A stretch of DNA of 64,000 nt from CAVQGZ01 sp942491665 (GCA_942491665.1 CALOBR010000001.1:372001-436000); one strand, 5' to 3'; positions 8,079-15,853 are shown, counted from the first letter of the stretch. The notes: generated by a model from the letters alone, not told the origin. Made by a program: numbers and translations.

Positions 8079-8856
8079 GAGCCGCGTCCTGGGCACCTCC
8101 GTACCGCCGGTCGCGTCGCGCGTACTGCTCGACGGCCGCCCACAGGTGCGTGCGATCGACGTCGGGCCACAGCGCGTCGGTGAACACCAGCTCGGCGTAG
8201 GCGGTCTGCCACAGCAAGAAGTTGCTGATGCGCTGCTCACCGGACGAGCGCAGGAAGAGGTCGACGTCGGGCAGGTCGGGGTTGTACAGCCGCTGGGCCA
8301 CCGTCTGCTCGGTGACCTTGCCCGGCTTGAGCCGTCCGGACGCGACGTCGGCGGCGATGCTTGCGGCCGCGTCCGCGATCTCGGCCTGGCCGCCGTAGTT
8401 GACGCAGAACTGCAGCGTCATGCGCGTGTTGTGGCGCGTGAGCTGCTCGGCGTGCTCGAGCTCGTCGATGACGCTGCGCCACAGCCGTGGCCGCCGGCCC
8501 GCCCAGCGCACCCGGACGCCCATGTCGTGCAGCTCGTCGCGCCGACGATGGATCACGTCGCGGTTGAAGCCCATCAAGAACCGCACCTCGTCCGGCGAGC
8601 GCTTCCAGTTCTCGGTGGAGAAGGCGTAGGCCGACAGCGTTCCCAGGCCCAGCTCGAGCGCTCCGTGCACGACGTCCACCAGGGCGGCCTCGCCGGCCTC
8701 GTGACCGCTGGTACGTGGCAGCCCGCGCTGCTGGGCCCACCGCCCGTTGCCGTCCATCACGATCGCCACGTGCCGGGGAAGCAGCTTGGCCGGGATCTGC
8801 GGGGGCCGGGCTCCGCTGGCGTGCGGGTCGGGCGCGCGGTATCCGGCGTCGCTCAT
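8062..8856 (-). CDS. uppS: isoprenyl transferase (cis-prenyl diphosphate synthase)
   Basis: Adds isopentenyl diphosphate units in cis to an allylic diphosphate, giving the polyprenyl (undecaprenyl/decaprenyl) diphosphate carrier for cell-wall precursors. 264 residues. MDGNGRW at 34-40 holds the catalytic Asp35 and the pyrophosphate-binding loop. AFSTENWKR and the C-terminal RSSGEQRISNFLLWQ with AELVF are the other conserved regions. In actinobacteria two paralogues exist (Z-farnesyl and decaprenyl synthases); position next to recO matches the long-chain enzyme Rv2361c from memory, but product length cannot be read here. The ATG overlaps the recO stop by four bases. Confidence 0.94.
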   Translation of the reverse strand: MSDAGYRAPDPHASGARPPQIPAKLLPRHVAIVMDGNGRWAQQRGLPRTSGHEAGEAALVDVVHGALELGLGTLSAYAFSTENWKRSPDEVRFLMGFNRDVIHRRRDELHDMGVRVRWAGRRPRLWRSVIDELEHAEQLTRHNTRMTLQFCVNYGGQAEIADAAASIAADVASGRLKPGKVTEQTVAQRLYNPDLPDVDLFLRSSGEQRISNFLLWQTAYAELVFTDALWPDVDRTHLWAAVEQYARRDRRYGGAQDAALTPGS

Positions 8857-9593
8857 CCGACGGTCTCCCGGTCGAGGTAGCGCATCGATCGCAGGCTGCG
8901 GTCGAGGTGCCAGGGCACAAACGCGGCGACCACTCCGTCGGCCTCGCTGCGCTCGCCTGGCGCCGATGCCACAGCCACCGGCCAGTCGCCGCTGAGCAGG
9001 GCAGCAAGCAGCACCACCGCACCGGCTGAGGGACGCACCGAGCCCGGGACGCGACACCGGACGCACACCATGCCGCCGGAGGACACTGAGAACCAGGTGT
9101 GCGGCCCGTCCGCCCCGCACCGGGCGCAGTGCTCGAAGCTCGGGGCGAACCCGGCGATGGCCATGGCCCGCAGCAGGTAGGAGTTGAGAACCAGGTCGGC
9201 CGGGTAGGCCTGCACCGCCAGTGCCCGCACGGCGCCCAGCAGAAGCCTGAACTGCTGCGTGGCCGGCTCGTGCTCCTCGACGGTCAGCCGGTCGGCCGCC
9301 TCCAGCATCGACGTCCCGACGGTGAAGCGCGGGTAGTCGGCGGCGATCCGCGCCCCGTGCGAGTCGACGATCACCGTCTGGGTCACCACATGCAGGTCTC
9401 GTCCGGTCGCCAGCTGTAGGTCGACGTGGGTGAAGGGTTCGACGCTCGACCCGAGCCGCGACCTCGTGCGCCGCACGCCCTTGGCCACGGCACGCACCTT
9501 GCCGTGCTCGCGGGTGAGCAGGGTGATGATGCGGTCGTGGTCGCTGAGCCGGTGCGTGCGCAGCACGACTGCCTCGTCCCGGTAGAGCGCCAC
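8853..9593 (-). CDS. recO: DNA repair protein RecO
   Basis: Mediator of the RecFOR pathway: it anneals single strands and helps load RecA onto SSB-coated DNA. 246 residues, the usual length. The N-terminal OB fold starts with YRDEAVVLRTHRLSDHDRI and continues through a KGVRRTRSRLG loop. The helical domain follows, and a zinc site is visible as CARCGADG and CVRC about 20 residues later, the four-Cys pattern of RecO. The start is the GTG at 9593. Its stop overlaps the uppS start, and the pair is kept together in most actinobacteria. The first bases lie only 26 bp from the divergent GNAT pseudogene start. Confidence 0.94.
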   Translation of the reverse strand: MALYRDEAVVLRTHRLSDHDRIITLLTREHGKVRAVAKGVRRTRSRLGSSVEPFTHVDLQLATGRDLHVVTQTVIVDSHGARIAADYPRFTVGTSMLEAADRLTVEEHEPATQQFRLLLGAVRALAVQAYPADLVLNSYLLRAMAIAGFAPSFEHCARCGADGPHTWFSVSSGGMVCVRCRVPGSVRPSAGAVVLLAALLSGDWPVAVASAPGERSEADGVVAAFVPWHLDRSLRSMRYLDRETVG

Positions 9594-9619
9594 GTCGCCA
9601 TCGTGCCAGCATGGGCCCG

Positions 9620-10287
9620 ATGAGCGCGTCCGCCGGGCTGATCGACGCCATCGAGGTCTACTACGACGCGGTCCCCCGCACCGCCAGCACCGTCGAGCAC
9701 GTGGGGCCGTTCACCCTGTTCGTCGGACCCGGCCCTTGGGGCTACGTCCCACCCTTCGGCACGACAACCTCGTTCACCTTGGGCAGGTGCTCGAGGCGCG
9801 TATGCGTCAGCGTGAGCTGGACGTCGGCGAGGATCTCGAGTGGCAGCATGCCATCAGCCCGTCGCTGGCGACCGCCTGCGCCGACGCAGGCATGACGGTG
9901 CACCGCTACCGACTGCTCGTTCGTCGGCAGACGATGCACGCTGCTTCACCCGGCGAGGTACGCATCGTCTCGCCCGAGGACGACCTGACGTCGGTGCTGA
10001 GCACGCAGCAGCAGGGCTTCGGTGGGCCGTCCACGGTCGACCCGGGCACCGTGGAGCACCCGCGTGGCCGGCTCGAGTCCGGGGCAACGGTGTCGGCGGC
10101 GGGCTTCGTCGGCGGGGAGCCGGTCTGTGTCGGCGTGCACCAGCCGGTCGGCGACGTGAGCGAGCGCGGGGTCTCGACGGTGTTTCTGTCCGCCGCCGAC
10201 GACGCGGTGGCGCGGGTCTACGAGCGGGTGGGGTTTCGCGACGTCAAAGTGGCGTGCGCGGCCGAGCCGGCAGTGGCGCCGCCCTGA
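9620..10287 (+). pseudogene. decayed GNAT acetyltransferase: frameshift plus internal deletion
   Basis: Two reading frames together spell one GNAT-type protein. The first, from the ATG at 9620 (or 9611), gives IEVYYDAVPR, then VGPFTLFVGPGPWGYV, and loses similarity near 9755-9775. The second frame picks up there with VLEARMRQRELDVGEDLEW and ATACADAGMTVHRYRLLV, and runs to 10287. A second lesion lies near 10167: HQPVGDVSE is followed at once by RGVSTVFLSAADDAVARVYERVGF. In related proteins about 30 residues separate these blocks, including the RRRGLG acetyl-CoA loop. So the cofactor-binding motif is gone as well as the frame. Its 3' end overlaps the neighbouring GNAT gene on the other strand by 70 bases. 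A sequencing error could explain the frameshift but not the missing motif. Confidence 0.75.
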
Positions 10288-10850
10288 CGGGCCGCCAGTC
10301 GGTACAGGACGTGCCTGCGGAGCCGATGGCCCACCGGCAACGCTGGGTGGTCGAAGTCGCCGGCGGGATCGTGGCGCATGCCGAGGCGGTGCATCACCGA
10401 ACGTGAGCGGTCGTTGCCGACTGAGGTGAACGAGACGATCTCGGCCAGCCCGAGGTCGTCGAAGCCGAACCGGACGGCCTCGCGCGCACCCTCGGTGGCG
10501 AACCCCTGTCCCCATGCTGAGGCGGCCAGTCGCCAGCCCACCTCGACAGCCGGCCCAGCGCCGATCGCCACCTGCACCGCGTCCGGAACGGGCCACAGCC
10601 CGACATAGCCCACGACCAGGCCGGAGTCTCGGCGTTGCACCACCCACAGACCGAGACCACGCTGCGTCCACGTGGCCTCGATGCGATCCACGAAGGTGTC
10701 GCTCTGCTCGCGGGTGAGGACGGACGGGTAGTGCTCCATCACCACCGGGTCGGCATTTATCGCCGCGAACGGTGCACGGTCGCTCGGCGTGAAGCCGCGC
10801 AGCACCAGCCTGGGCGTCGCCAACGTCGGCACCACCTGACGGGCGCTCAC
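10218..10850 (-). CDS. GNAT N-acetyltransferase, RimJ/RimL type
   Basis: 210-residue acetyltransferase (Acetyltransf_3 family) that moves an acetyl group from acetyl-CoA to an amine; the target is unknown. LATPRLVLRGFTPSDRAPF near residue 8 is the typical N-terminus. EVGWRLAASAWGQGFATEGAREAV in the middle is motif A, with the WGQGFATE acetyl-CoA loop of the RimJ/RimL class. SVGNDRSRSVMHRLGM is motif B. The start is the GTG at 10850, which shares GTGA with the leuA stop, so translation is probably coupled to leuA. The last 25 residues are poorly conserved and overlap the GNAT pseudogene on the other strand, so the true end of the domain is near 10290. Confidence 0.82.
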   Translation of the reverse strand: MSARQVVPTLATPRLVLRGFTPSDRAPFAAINADPVVMEHYPSVLTREQSDTFVDRIEATWTQRGLGLWVVQRRDSGLVVGYVGLWPVPDAVQVAIGAGPAVEVGWRLAASAWGQGFATEGAREAVRFGFDDLGLAEIVSFTSVGNDRSRSVMHRLGMRHDPAGDFDHPALPVGHRLRRHVLYRLAARQGGATAGSAAHATLTSRNPTRS

Positions 10851-12610
10851 GCCCCGGGATAGGCCCGGTTCACCGCCGACACGACCGCACGCAACGAAGC
10901 CGTCACGATGTTGGGGTCGATGCCCACCCCCCACAGCACCTGGCCACCGATCACGCACTCCACGTAGGCCGCCGCGGTGGCGTCCCCCCCGGATGACAAC
11001 GCGTGCTCGGCGTAATCGAGCACGCGGACGTCCACGTCGAGCTTGGCCAGGGCGGTGACGAAGGCGTCGATCGGTCCGTTGCCCTCACCGGTGAGCACGT
11101 GGCGCTCGCCGTCGAAGTACACGGCCACCTCGAGGGCGTCGCGGGCCCCGGCGACCGACGAGGTGTGCACCGAGTTCAGCTGTAGCGGAGCCGTCTGCTC
11201 GAGGTACTCCGCGGAGAAGAAGCGCCACATGTCCGACGGCTCGACCTCACCGCCGGCCTCCTCGGTGTAGTGCTGCACGACCTGGCTGTACTCGATCTGC
11301 AGGCGCCGCGGCAGGTCGAGGTTGTACTCGCTCTTCATCACGTAGGCGACGCCGCCCTTGCCCGACTGCGAGTTCACCCGGATGACGGCCTCGTACGTGC
11401 GCCCCACGTCCTTGGGGTCGATGGGCAGGTATGGCACGTCCCACTCGTAGTCGCGCACCGGCACGTCCGCGGTGGCCGCATCACTGTCGAGTGCGTCGAA
11501 CCCCTTCTTGATGGCGTCCTGGTGGCTGCCGGAGAACGCCGTGTAGACGAGGTCGCCACCGTAGGGGTGACGCTCGTGCACGCCGATCTGGTTGCAGTAC
11601 TCGACGGTGCGGCGGATCTCGTCGATGTCGCTGAAGTCGATCATCGGGTCCACGCCCTGGCTGAACAGGTTCATGCCCAGGGTGACCAGGTCGACGTTGC
11701 CCGTGCGCTCGCCGTTGCCGAACAGGCAGCCTTCGATGCGGTCGGCGCCGGCCATCAGCCCCAGCTCGGCGGCCGCGACGGCCGTCCCGCGGTCGTTGTG
11801 CGGGTGCAGGCTGAGCATCAACGACTCTCGCCGAGGCAGGTGGCGGTGCATCCACTCGATCGAGTCGGCGTACACGTCGGGCGTCGCCATCTCGACGGTG
11901 GCGGGCAGGTTGACGATCAGCTTGCGGTCCGGCGTCGGGTCGATCACGTCGATCACCCGGCTGGTGATCTCCAGGGCGTAGTCGAGCTCGGTGCCGGTGT
12001 AGGACTCCGGGGAGTACTCGTAGAACACCTCGGTGTCGGGTGTGACGATCTCGTGGTACTTCATCGCCAGCCGAGCGCCGGACGTGGCGATGTCGGTGAT
12101 GCCGTCCCGGTCGAGGTTGAACACCACCCGCCGCTGCAAAGCAGAGGTGGAGTTGTAGAAGTGGACGATCGCCCGGTCGGCGCCGCGGATCGCCTCGTAG
12201 GTGCGCTCGATCAGGTGCTCGCGGCACTGGGTGAGCACCTGGATCACGACGTCGTCGGGAACCAGGTCGTCCTCGATGAGCATGCGGACGAAGTCGAAGT
12301 CGGTCTGGCTGGCCGACGGAAAGCCGACCTCGATCTCCTTGTAGCCCATGCTGACGAGCAGACCGAACATGCGCTTCTTGCGCTCTGGGCTCATCGGGTC
12401 GATGAGCGCCTGGTTGCCGTCGCGCAGGTCGACCGCGCACCACTGCGGTGCCGTGGTGATCGGGCGGCCGGGCCATGCCCGGTCGGGCAGGTCAGGGACG
12501 AAGCGACGCTCGTCGAACGAGCGGTAGCGCGCAAGCGGCATCCCGGACGGCGTCTGGGGCGGCGGGAACGTGGTTCGGACGGCGGTGGGGCCAGATATCG
12601 GGCTGCTCAC
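10847..12610 (-). CDS. leuA: 2-isopropylmalate synthase, long actinobacterial form
   Basis: First committed enzyme of leucine synthesis: condenses acetyl-CoA with 2-oxoisovalerate to 2-isopropylmalate, feedback-inhibited by leucine. 587 residues. DLRDGNQALIDPMSPERK at about residues 60-80 begins the HMGL-like TIM barrel, with its metal ligand Asp. SLHPHNDRGT supplies the HxH metal pair, and GNGERTGNVDL is the family signature. The last 130 residues form the LeuA regulatory dimer domain. The start is the GTG at 12610, with TTGGAGA four to five bases upstream; an upstream start at 12652 would lie within the leader hairpins. A leucine-rich leader peptide and alternating stems precede it. It is coupled to a GNAT gene by a four-base overlap. 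Confidence 0.96.
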   Translation of the reverse strand: MSSPISGPTAVRTTFPPPQTPSGMPLARYRSFDERRFVPDLPDRAWPGRPITTAPQWCAVDLRDGNQALIDPMSPERKKRMFGLLVSMGYKEIEVGFPSASQTDFDFVRMLIEDDLVPDDVVIQVLTQCREHLIERTYEAIRGADRAIVHFYNSTSALQRRVVFNLDRDGITDIATSGARLAMKYHEIVTPDTEVFYEYSPESYTGTELDYALEITSRVIDVIDPTPDRKLIVNLPATVEMATPDVYADSIEWMHRHLPRRESLMLSLHPHNDRGTAVAAAELGLMAGADRIEGCLFGNGERTGNVDLVTLGMNLFSQGVDPMIDFSDIDEIRRTVEYCNQIGVHERHPYGGDLVYTAFSGSHQDAIKKGFDALDSDAATADVPVRDYEWDVPYLPIDPKDVGRTYEAVIRVNSQSGKGGVAYVMKSEYNLDLPRRLQIEYSQVVQHYTEEAGGEVEPSDMWRFFSAEYLEQTAPLQLNSVHTSSVAGARDALEVAVYFDGERHVLTGEGNGPIDAFVTALAKLDVDVRVLDYAEHALSSGGDATAAAYVECVIGGQVLWGVGIDPNIVTASLRAVVSAVNRAYPGA

Positions 12611-12640
12611 GAGATCTCCAACGGCTGAGGTGTGGCTGGG

Positions 12641-12698
12641 GACCGGCAGCACCAGGCTCCGCGACGAGGGAGCCGGTCGTTCCTAGGCCCCGTCGCGG
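12641..12698 (-). promoter_or_regulatory. leuA attenuator: two mutually exclusive stems
   Basis: In minus-strand RNA, arm 1 (12698-12691) pairs perfectly over eight bases with 12666-12659. Arm 2 (12678-12672) pairs over seven bases with 12647-12641. The arms alternate in order, so both stems cannot form as a simple nested fold. The first arm is inside the leader-peptide coding region and its stop codon lies in the loop, the layout expected of ribosome-mediated attenuation. Confidence 0.6.
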
Positions 12699-12724
12699 CA
12701 GCTAAGCAGCAGCCCCGTCAGCAC
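12683..12724 (-). CDS. leuL: leucine-rich leader peptide of leuA
   Basis: A 13-residue frame starting GTG at 12724 and ending TAG at 12683-12685 reads VLTGLLLSCRDGA (first codon read as Met). Four of 13 residues are leucine, three in a row. It ends 72 bases before the leuA start and overlaps the first stem of the attenuator. Ribosome stalling at the leucine run when charged tRNA-Leu is scarce would change which stem forms. Leader peptides of this kind occur upstream of leuA in other actinobacteria; the name follows that usage. No family search was possible. Confidence 0.6.
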   Translation of the reverse strand: MLTGLLLSCRDGA

Positions 12725-12742
12725 GCGGTGCAGGCTACACCC

Positions 12743-13354
12743 TCAGGCGGCGGCCTCGTCGTCGTCCTGGTCCGCGGCCCAACGGCGTCCGTCCACCGAC
12801 AGAACGGTCTCGTCGAGCGGCCGCCGGCTGCGCGGCGCCGTCTCGCGGGCGCGCAGGTCGTCGGGAAGCCGGTCGGGCACGTCGCGTCGACCCACAGCGA
12901 CGACCACCATGGGGACGAGATCGTCGGAGAGGCTCAGCACCTCGCGGGCAGCCGTTGTGTCGAAGCCGCCCATCTGGTGCACGTGCAGCCCCATGGCCTG
13001 GGCCTGGGTCGTCATCTGGGCAACAGCGAGGCCCAGGTCGTACTGCGCCGTCGCGATCGGGTGCCCGTCGCGGGAGTGCTCGGCGATCGCGACGACCAAG
13101 GCAGCGGCGTCCCCGGCCCAGCGCTGGTTGCCGGGCATGAGGGTGTCGAACACGTCAGCATGGGCGTCGGTGCCGCGACGCGCCACGACCAGGCGCCACG
13201 GCTGGTGGTTCATCGAGCTCGGCGCCCACCGGGCCGCCTCGAGCAGCGTGACCAGCGACTCGTCGTCCAGCTCATGGGCCGGGTCGAACGAGCGGGGGCT
13301 GTGCCGATCGGCGATCAGGGCGTGCAGATCAGTCGTGCGGGCAAGCGTCAGCAT
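12743..13354 (-). CDS. nitroreductase family protein
   Basis: 203-residue FMN-dependent NAD(P)H oxidoreductase of the nitroreductase fold. DRHSPRSFD near residue 17 holds the conserved FMN phosphate-binding RxSxR-type segment. EAARWAPSSMNHQPWRLVV (about 40-58) is the family signature that contacts the flavin. GLAVAQMTTQAQAMGLHVHQMGGFD in the middle is the dimer-interface helix. The natural substrate may be a quinone, a nitroaromatic or another electrophile. The start is the ATG at 13354, with a strong AGGAGG five bases upstream. A GTTGCT/AGCAAC inverted repeat and a TATTGT -10 box sit just upstream, which suggests control by a repressor, perhaps of the MarR type. Confidence 0.86.
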   Translation of the reverse strand: MLTLARTTDLHALIADRHSPRSFDPAHELDDESLVTLLEAARWAPSSMNHQPWRLVVARRGTDAHADVFDTLMPGNQRWAGDAAALVVAIAEHSRDGHPIATAQYDLGLAVAQMTTQAQAMGLHVHQMGGFDTTAAREVLSLSDDLVPMVVVAVGRRDVPDRLPDDLRARETAPRSRRPLDETVLSVDGRRWAADQDDDEAAA

Positions 13355-13369
13355 GAGGCCTCCTAAGTA

Positions 13370-13383
13370 GTTGCTTGAGCAAC
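13370..13383. promoter_or_regulatory. inverted repeat, probable operator of the nitroreductase gene
   Basis: GTTGCT and AGCAAC flank a two-base spacer, 16 bases upstream of the nitroreductase start. A TATTGT -10 box on the minus strand (13382-13387) overlaps its edge, so a bound repressor would block transcription start. The pattern resembles MarR-family sites upstream of redox enzymes. No regulator gene of that type is in the window. Confidence 0.5.
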
Positions 13384-13422
13384 AATACTCAGGAGAGCGT
13401 TGTTCCGCCGAGTCCAGCCGGG

Positions 13423-13593
13423 TCAGGCGGGACCGGGTTCGTCCTTCGCCGACTCTGCGGCCCGCTCGTGCAGACGTGCCCGGACGTCCTCGGGCGAGTA
13501 CGACTTGCGCTGACGCTCGTCTCGCTTGATGACGACGCCGGTGGCCGCGACACCGGCGAGCCCGGCCATACCGATCCACTTCCACCACTGCAT
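13423..13593 (-). CDS. 56-residue membrane-anchored small protein
   Basis: Short gene on the minus strand: ATG at 13593, TGA at 13423-13425. The protein begins MQWWKWIGMAGLAGVAATG, one hydrophobic helix (residues 5-22), followed by a basic stretch KRDERQRK and a YSPEDVRARLHERA helix. Small actinobacterial proteins with this layout (helix, basic run, Y-[ST]-x-[DE]-[DE]-[VI]-R-x-R-L) are familiar to me as uncharacterised conserved hypotheticals near era. It is divergent from the YiiX-like gene at 13613, with 19 bases between starts. Function unknown; probably inserted in the membrane with the charged tail in the cytoplasm. Confidence 0.7.
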   Translation of the reverse strand: MQWWKWIGMAGLAGVAATGVVIKRDERQRKSYSPEDVRARLHERAAESAKDEPGPA

Positions 13594-13612
13594 GCGCCTA
13601 CGGTATCGCTTC

Positions 13613-14533
13613 GTGGAGACCTCACAGATGATGCTGGACGATGCGGTCGCTCATACGCGCACAGGCGACGTCTGGCTCTTTCGTGGCCGCAGCGCCGCCG
13701 ACACCGCCATCCGGGTGGCGACCAATGCACCCGTGAACCACGTCGGCATGGCTGTCGTGCTCGACGACATGCCGCCCCTGATGTGGCATGCCGAGCTCGG
13801 ACGCTCGATGCAGGACATGTGGACAGGCAAGCACCAGCGCGGCGTCCAGCTGCACGACCTGTACGAGGCCGTGCGCACCTGGCACGACAAGTACGACCAA
13901 CGGGCCTACTTCCGGCAGCTGCAGGCCGACATCACCCCGGAGATGGAGGACGCGGTGCTGGCCACGATCGCTCGGATGGACGGCACACCGTTCCCGAGCG
14001 CCACCGGCCTGGCGGCCCGCTGGATCAAGGGCCGCGCGCGCAGCCAATCGTCGTTGGAGACGATCTACTGCGCCGAGCTGATCGCCAGCACGTATGAGGC
14101 CATGGGCCTGCTCTCGCACGAACGACCGGAGAACTGGTACGACCCGGGTCGCTTCTGGAGCGGCGACGGGCTCGACCTGGAGAAGGGCAGCGTGCTGAGA
14201 CGAGAGATCAGAGTCACCGTCCCGGCGCTGCCGGGTGCACAGGACGACACGGCCGAGCAGGGCGAACGTCGCCGGCGCGATGCTGCCCGAGCCTGGTGGC
14301 GTGAGAACGGGGTGCGGGTGCAGAACGAACGCCTCGGCGAGCGCCTGCGTTCGGTCGCCGACCCGGCATGGGCCGTCCCCGACCTGCCGACCCCAGACGG
14401 GCTGCCCTCGGCGCCTCACCTGCCGAATCTTCCCTCGATGCCCTCCATGCCGTCGATGCCCTCGGTCCGCCGCCCGGGCCATCTCCCCCGCATGCCGCGA
14501 CGCGCCCCGAGGTCAGAACCCGAGTCGTCGTAG
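13613..14533 (+). CDS. YiiX/YebB-like permuted papain-fold cysteine hydrolase (C92)
   Basis: 306 residues. The fold is a circularly permuted NlpC/P60 peptidase: the catalytic His comes first (NHVGM, His43) and the Cys later (YCAEL, Cys153). GDVWLFRGRS (18-27) and AIRVATNAPVNHVGM (32-46) are the typical start. Members are thought to be amidases or peptidases acting on peptidoglycan or lipids; the substrate is unknown. No signal peptide is visible. Residues about 165-306 add a charged, proline-rich tail with a PSMPSMPSMPS repeat. The GTG at 13613 fits a leaderless transcript from TACGGT at 13599-13604; ATG codons at 13628 and 13631 are alternatives. The 3' end overlaps convergent era by 21 bases. 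Confidence 0.8.
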   Translation: METSQMMLDDAVAHTRTGDVWLFRGRSAADTAIRVATNAPVNHVGMAVVLDDMPPLMWHAELGRSMQDMWTGKHQRGVQLHDLYEAVRTWHDKYDQRAYFRQLQADITPEMEDAVLATIARMDGTPFPSATGLAARWIKGRARSQSSLETIYCAELIASTYEAMGLLSHERPENWYDPGRFWSGDGLDLEKGSVLRREIRVTVPALPGAQDDTAEQGERRRRDAARAWWRENGVRVQNERLGERLRSVADPAWAVPDLPTPDGLPSAPHLPNLPSMPSMPSMPSVRRPGHLPRMPRRAPRSEPESS

Positions 14534-15448
14534 CTGTTTGGGGTCGCGCTGCCACTCCTTCGCGACCTTGACGTGCAGGTCGAGGTACACCGGCGTGCCC
14601 AGCAGGGTCTCGATCTGCTTGCGCGCGGCTGACCCAACGCGCTTGATCCGCTCACCGGAGCGTCCGACGACGATGGGCTTCTGGCTCGACCGCTCGACGT
14701 AGACGATCGCGTGCACGTCCAGCAGCGGCTTGTCAGCCGGACGGTCCTCGCGCGGCACCATCTCCTCGACCACGACGGCGAGCGAGTGCGGCAGCTCGTC
14801 GTGCAGGTCTTCCAGGGCAGCCTCCCGGATGAGCTCGGCCACCAGCGTCTCCTCCGGCTCGTCGGTGAGGTCGCCGTCGGGGTAGAAGGCCGGGCCCTCG
14901 GGGAGGCGGCTCACCAGCAGCCGCCCCAACGTGTCCACACCCTCGCCGGTGACCGCGGAGACGGGCAGTACCTCGGCCCAGTCCAGCCCGACCTCGGCTC
15001 CGAGGTCGGCGACCTGGCTGAGGTGCACAGCGAGTCGGTCCGGGGTGGTGAGGTCGATCTTGGTCACCGCAGCCAGCACCGGCGTGCGGGCCAGCATGGC
15101 CAGCGACGAGGCCACGAACCGGTCGCCCTTGCCGATGGGCTCGTTCGCCGGCGTGGCAAACACGACCACGTCGACCTCGGCCCAGGTGTCGCGGACCAGC
15201 TCGTTGAGCCGCTGCCCGAGCAGGGTGCGTGGGCGGTGTAGCCCGGGGGTGTCGATCATGACCAGCTGGGAGTCGGGGCGGTGCACGATCCCGCGGATCG
15301 CGTGCCGGGTGGTCTGCGGGCGGCTGGACGTGATCGCCACCTTGTCGCCGACCAGGGCGTTCGTCAGTGTCGACTTGCCGGTGTTCGGCCGCCCGACCAT
15401 GCAGGCGAAGCCGCTTCGAAACCCGTCCTGCGTCGACATGCCGGGCAT
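14513..15448 (-). CDS. era: GTPase Era
   Basis: Essential GTPase that binds the 3' end of 16S rRNA and helps mature the 30S subunit. 311 residues. GRPNTGKS at 19-26 is the P-loop, followed by the SSRPQTTRHAIRG effector region, DTPG (G3) and TKID (G4). The C-terminal KH domain has IVYVERSSQKPIVVGRSGERIKRVG-type sequence, holding the GxxG RNA loop, and ends in KEWQRDPKQLRRLGF, the standard Era tail. The start may be the ATG at 15448 or the one at 15439; no strong ribosome site separates them. It lies 69 bases after the deaminase-like gene and shares its run with ybeY, phoH and rsmE, all linked to ribosomal RNA. Confidence 0.96.
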   Translation of the reverse strand: MPGMSTQDGFRSGFACMVGRPNTGKSTLTNALVGDKVAITSSRPQTTRHAIRGIVHRPDSQLVMIDTPGLHRPRTLLGQRLNELVRDTWAEVDVVVFATPANEPIGKGDRFVASSLAMLARTPVLAAVTKIDLTTPDRLAVHLSQVADLGAEVGLDWAEVLPVSAVTGEGVDTLGRLLVSRLPEGPAFYPDGDLTDEPEETLVAELIREAALEDLHDELPHSLAVVVEEMVPREDRPADKPLLDVHAIVYVERSSQKPIVVGRSGERIKRVGSAARKQIETLLGTPVYLDLHVKVAKEWQRDPKQLRRLGF

Positions 15449-15517
15449 TGTGCCGCCGATCAGGCGGCGGGGTGACCGTCGACCACTATTGCGGTCGCTC
15501 GCTGACCCGGTCGGCGA

Positions 15518-15853
15518 TCAGGTGAGAAGGTGGTCGACCAGCGTGCCGCGGGCGTCGACCAGCAGGACGGGGACGCCGACACCGCCCAGCTCGCGCAGGG
15601 CCGCCATGTCGGCCTCGTGCACGACGCCGGCGTCCGTGACAGCCGCCTCCAGTCCCTGCGCCCCCGCCGAGGCCGCCATGGCGACCGCTGCCTGCATCGA
15701 CGACAGGGGCAGCGACGACAGCGTGACGGCCGCCGCGGCGTAGGTCCGCCCGTCGGTGTCACGGACAGCAGCACCCGACGGGGCACCCGTGCGAGCGCGG
15801 GCAGCCCGGGCGAGGGTGACGATCTTCGCGTCCTCGGGGTGCAGATCGCTCAC
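15518..15853 (-). CDS. cytidine deaminase-like protein lacking the catalytic residues
   Basis: 111 residues. The layout (helix, GAAVRDTDGRTYAAAAVTL strand pair, then SSMQAAVAMAASAG helix) follows the cytidine deaminase fold, and homologues at this locus are often labelled cytidine deaminase. The zinc-binding H[AC]E motif and the PCxxC motif are both absent; the HAE position is taken by something like SSMQ. It is therefore unlikely to deaminate nucleosides. It starts at a GTG (15853) that shares GTGA with the corC stop and is followed by era. The equivalent place in M. tuberculosis holds Rv2365c, an uncharacterised protein of similar size (from memory). A structural or ribosome-linked role is possible but unproven. 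Confidence 0.72.
   Translation of the reverse strand: MSDLHPEDAKIVTLARAARARTGAPSGAAVRDTDGRTYAAAAVTLSSLPLSSMQAAVAMAASAGAQGLEAAVTDAGVVHEADMAALRELGGVGVPVLLVDARGTLVDHLLT

Noticed and set aside
13389..13730. 113-codon minus-strand frame over the start of the YiiX-like gene
   Set aside because: It is Arg/Ser-rich with no domain and conflicts with the 56-residue gene in another frame that has a clear helix and start.
14411..14470. Tandem repeat at the end of the YiiX-like gene as a separate repeat element
   Set aside because: It codes the PSMPSMPSMPS stretch in frame and is best seen as part of the protein tail.
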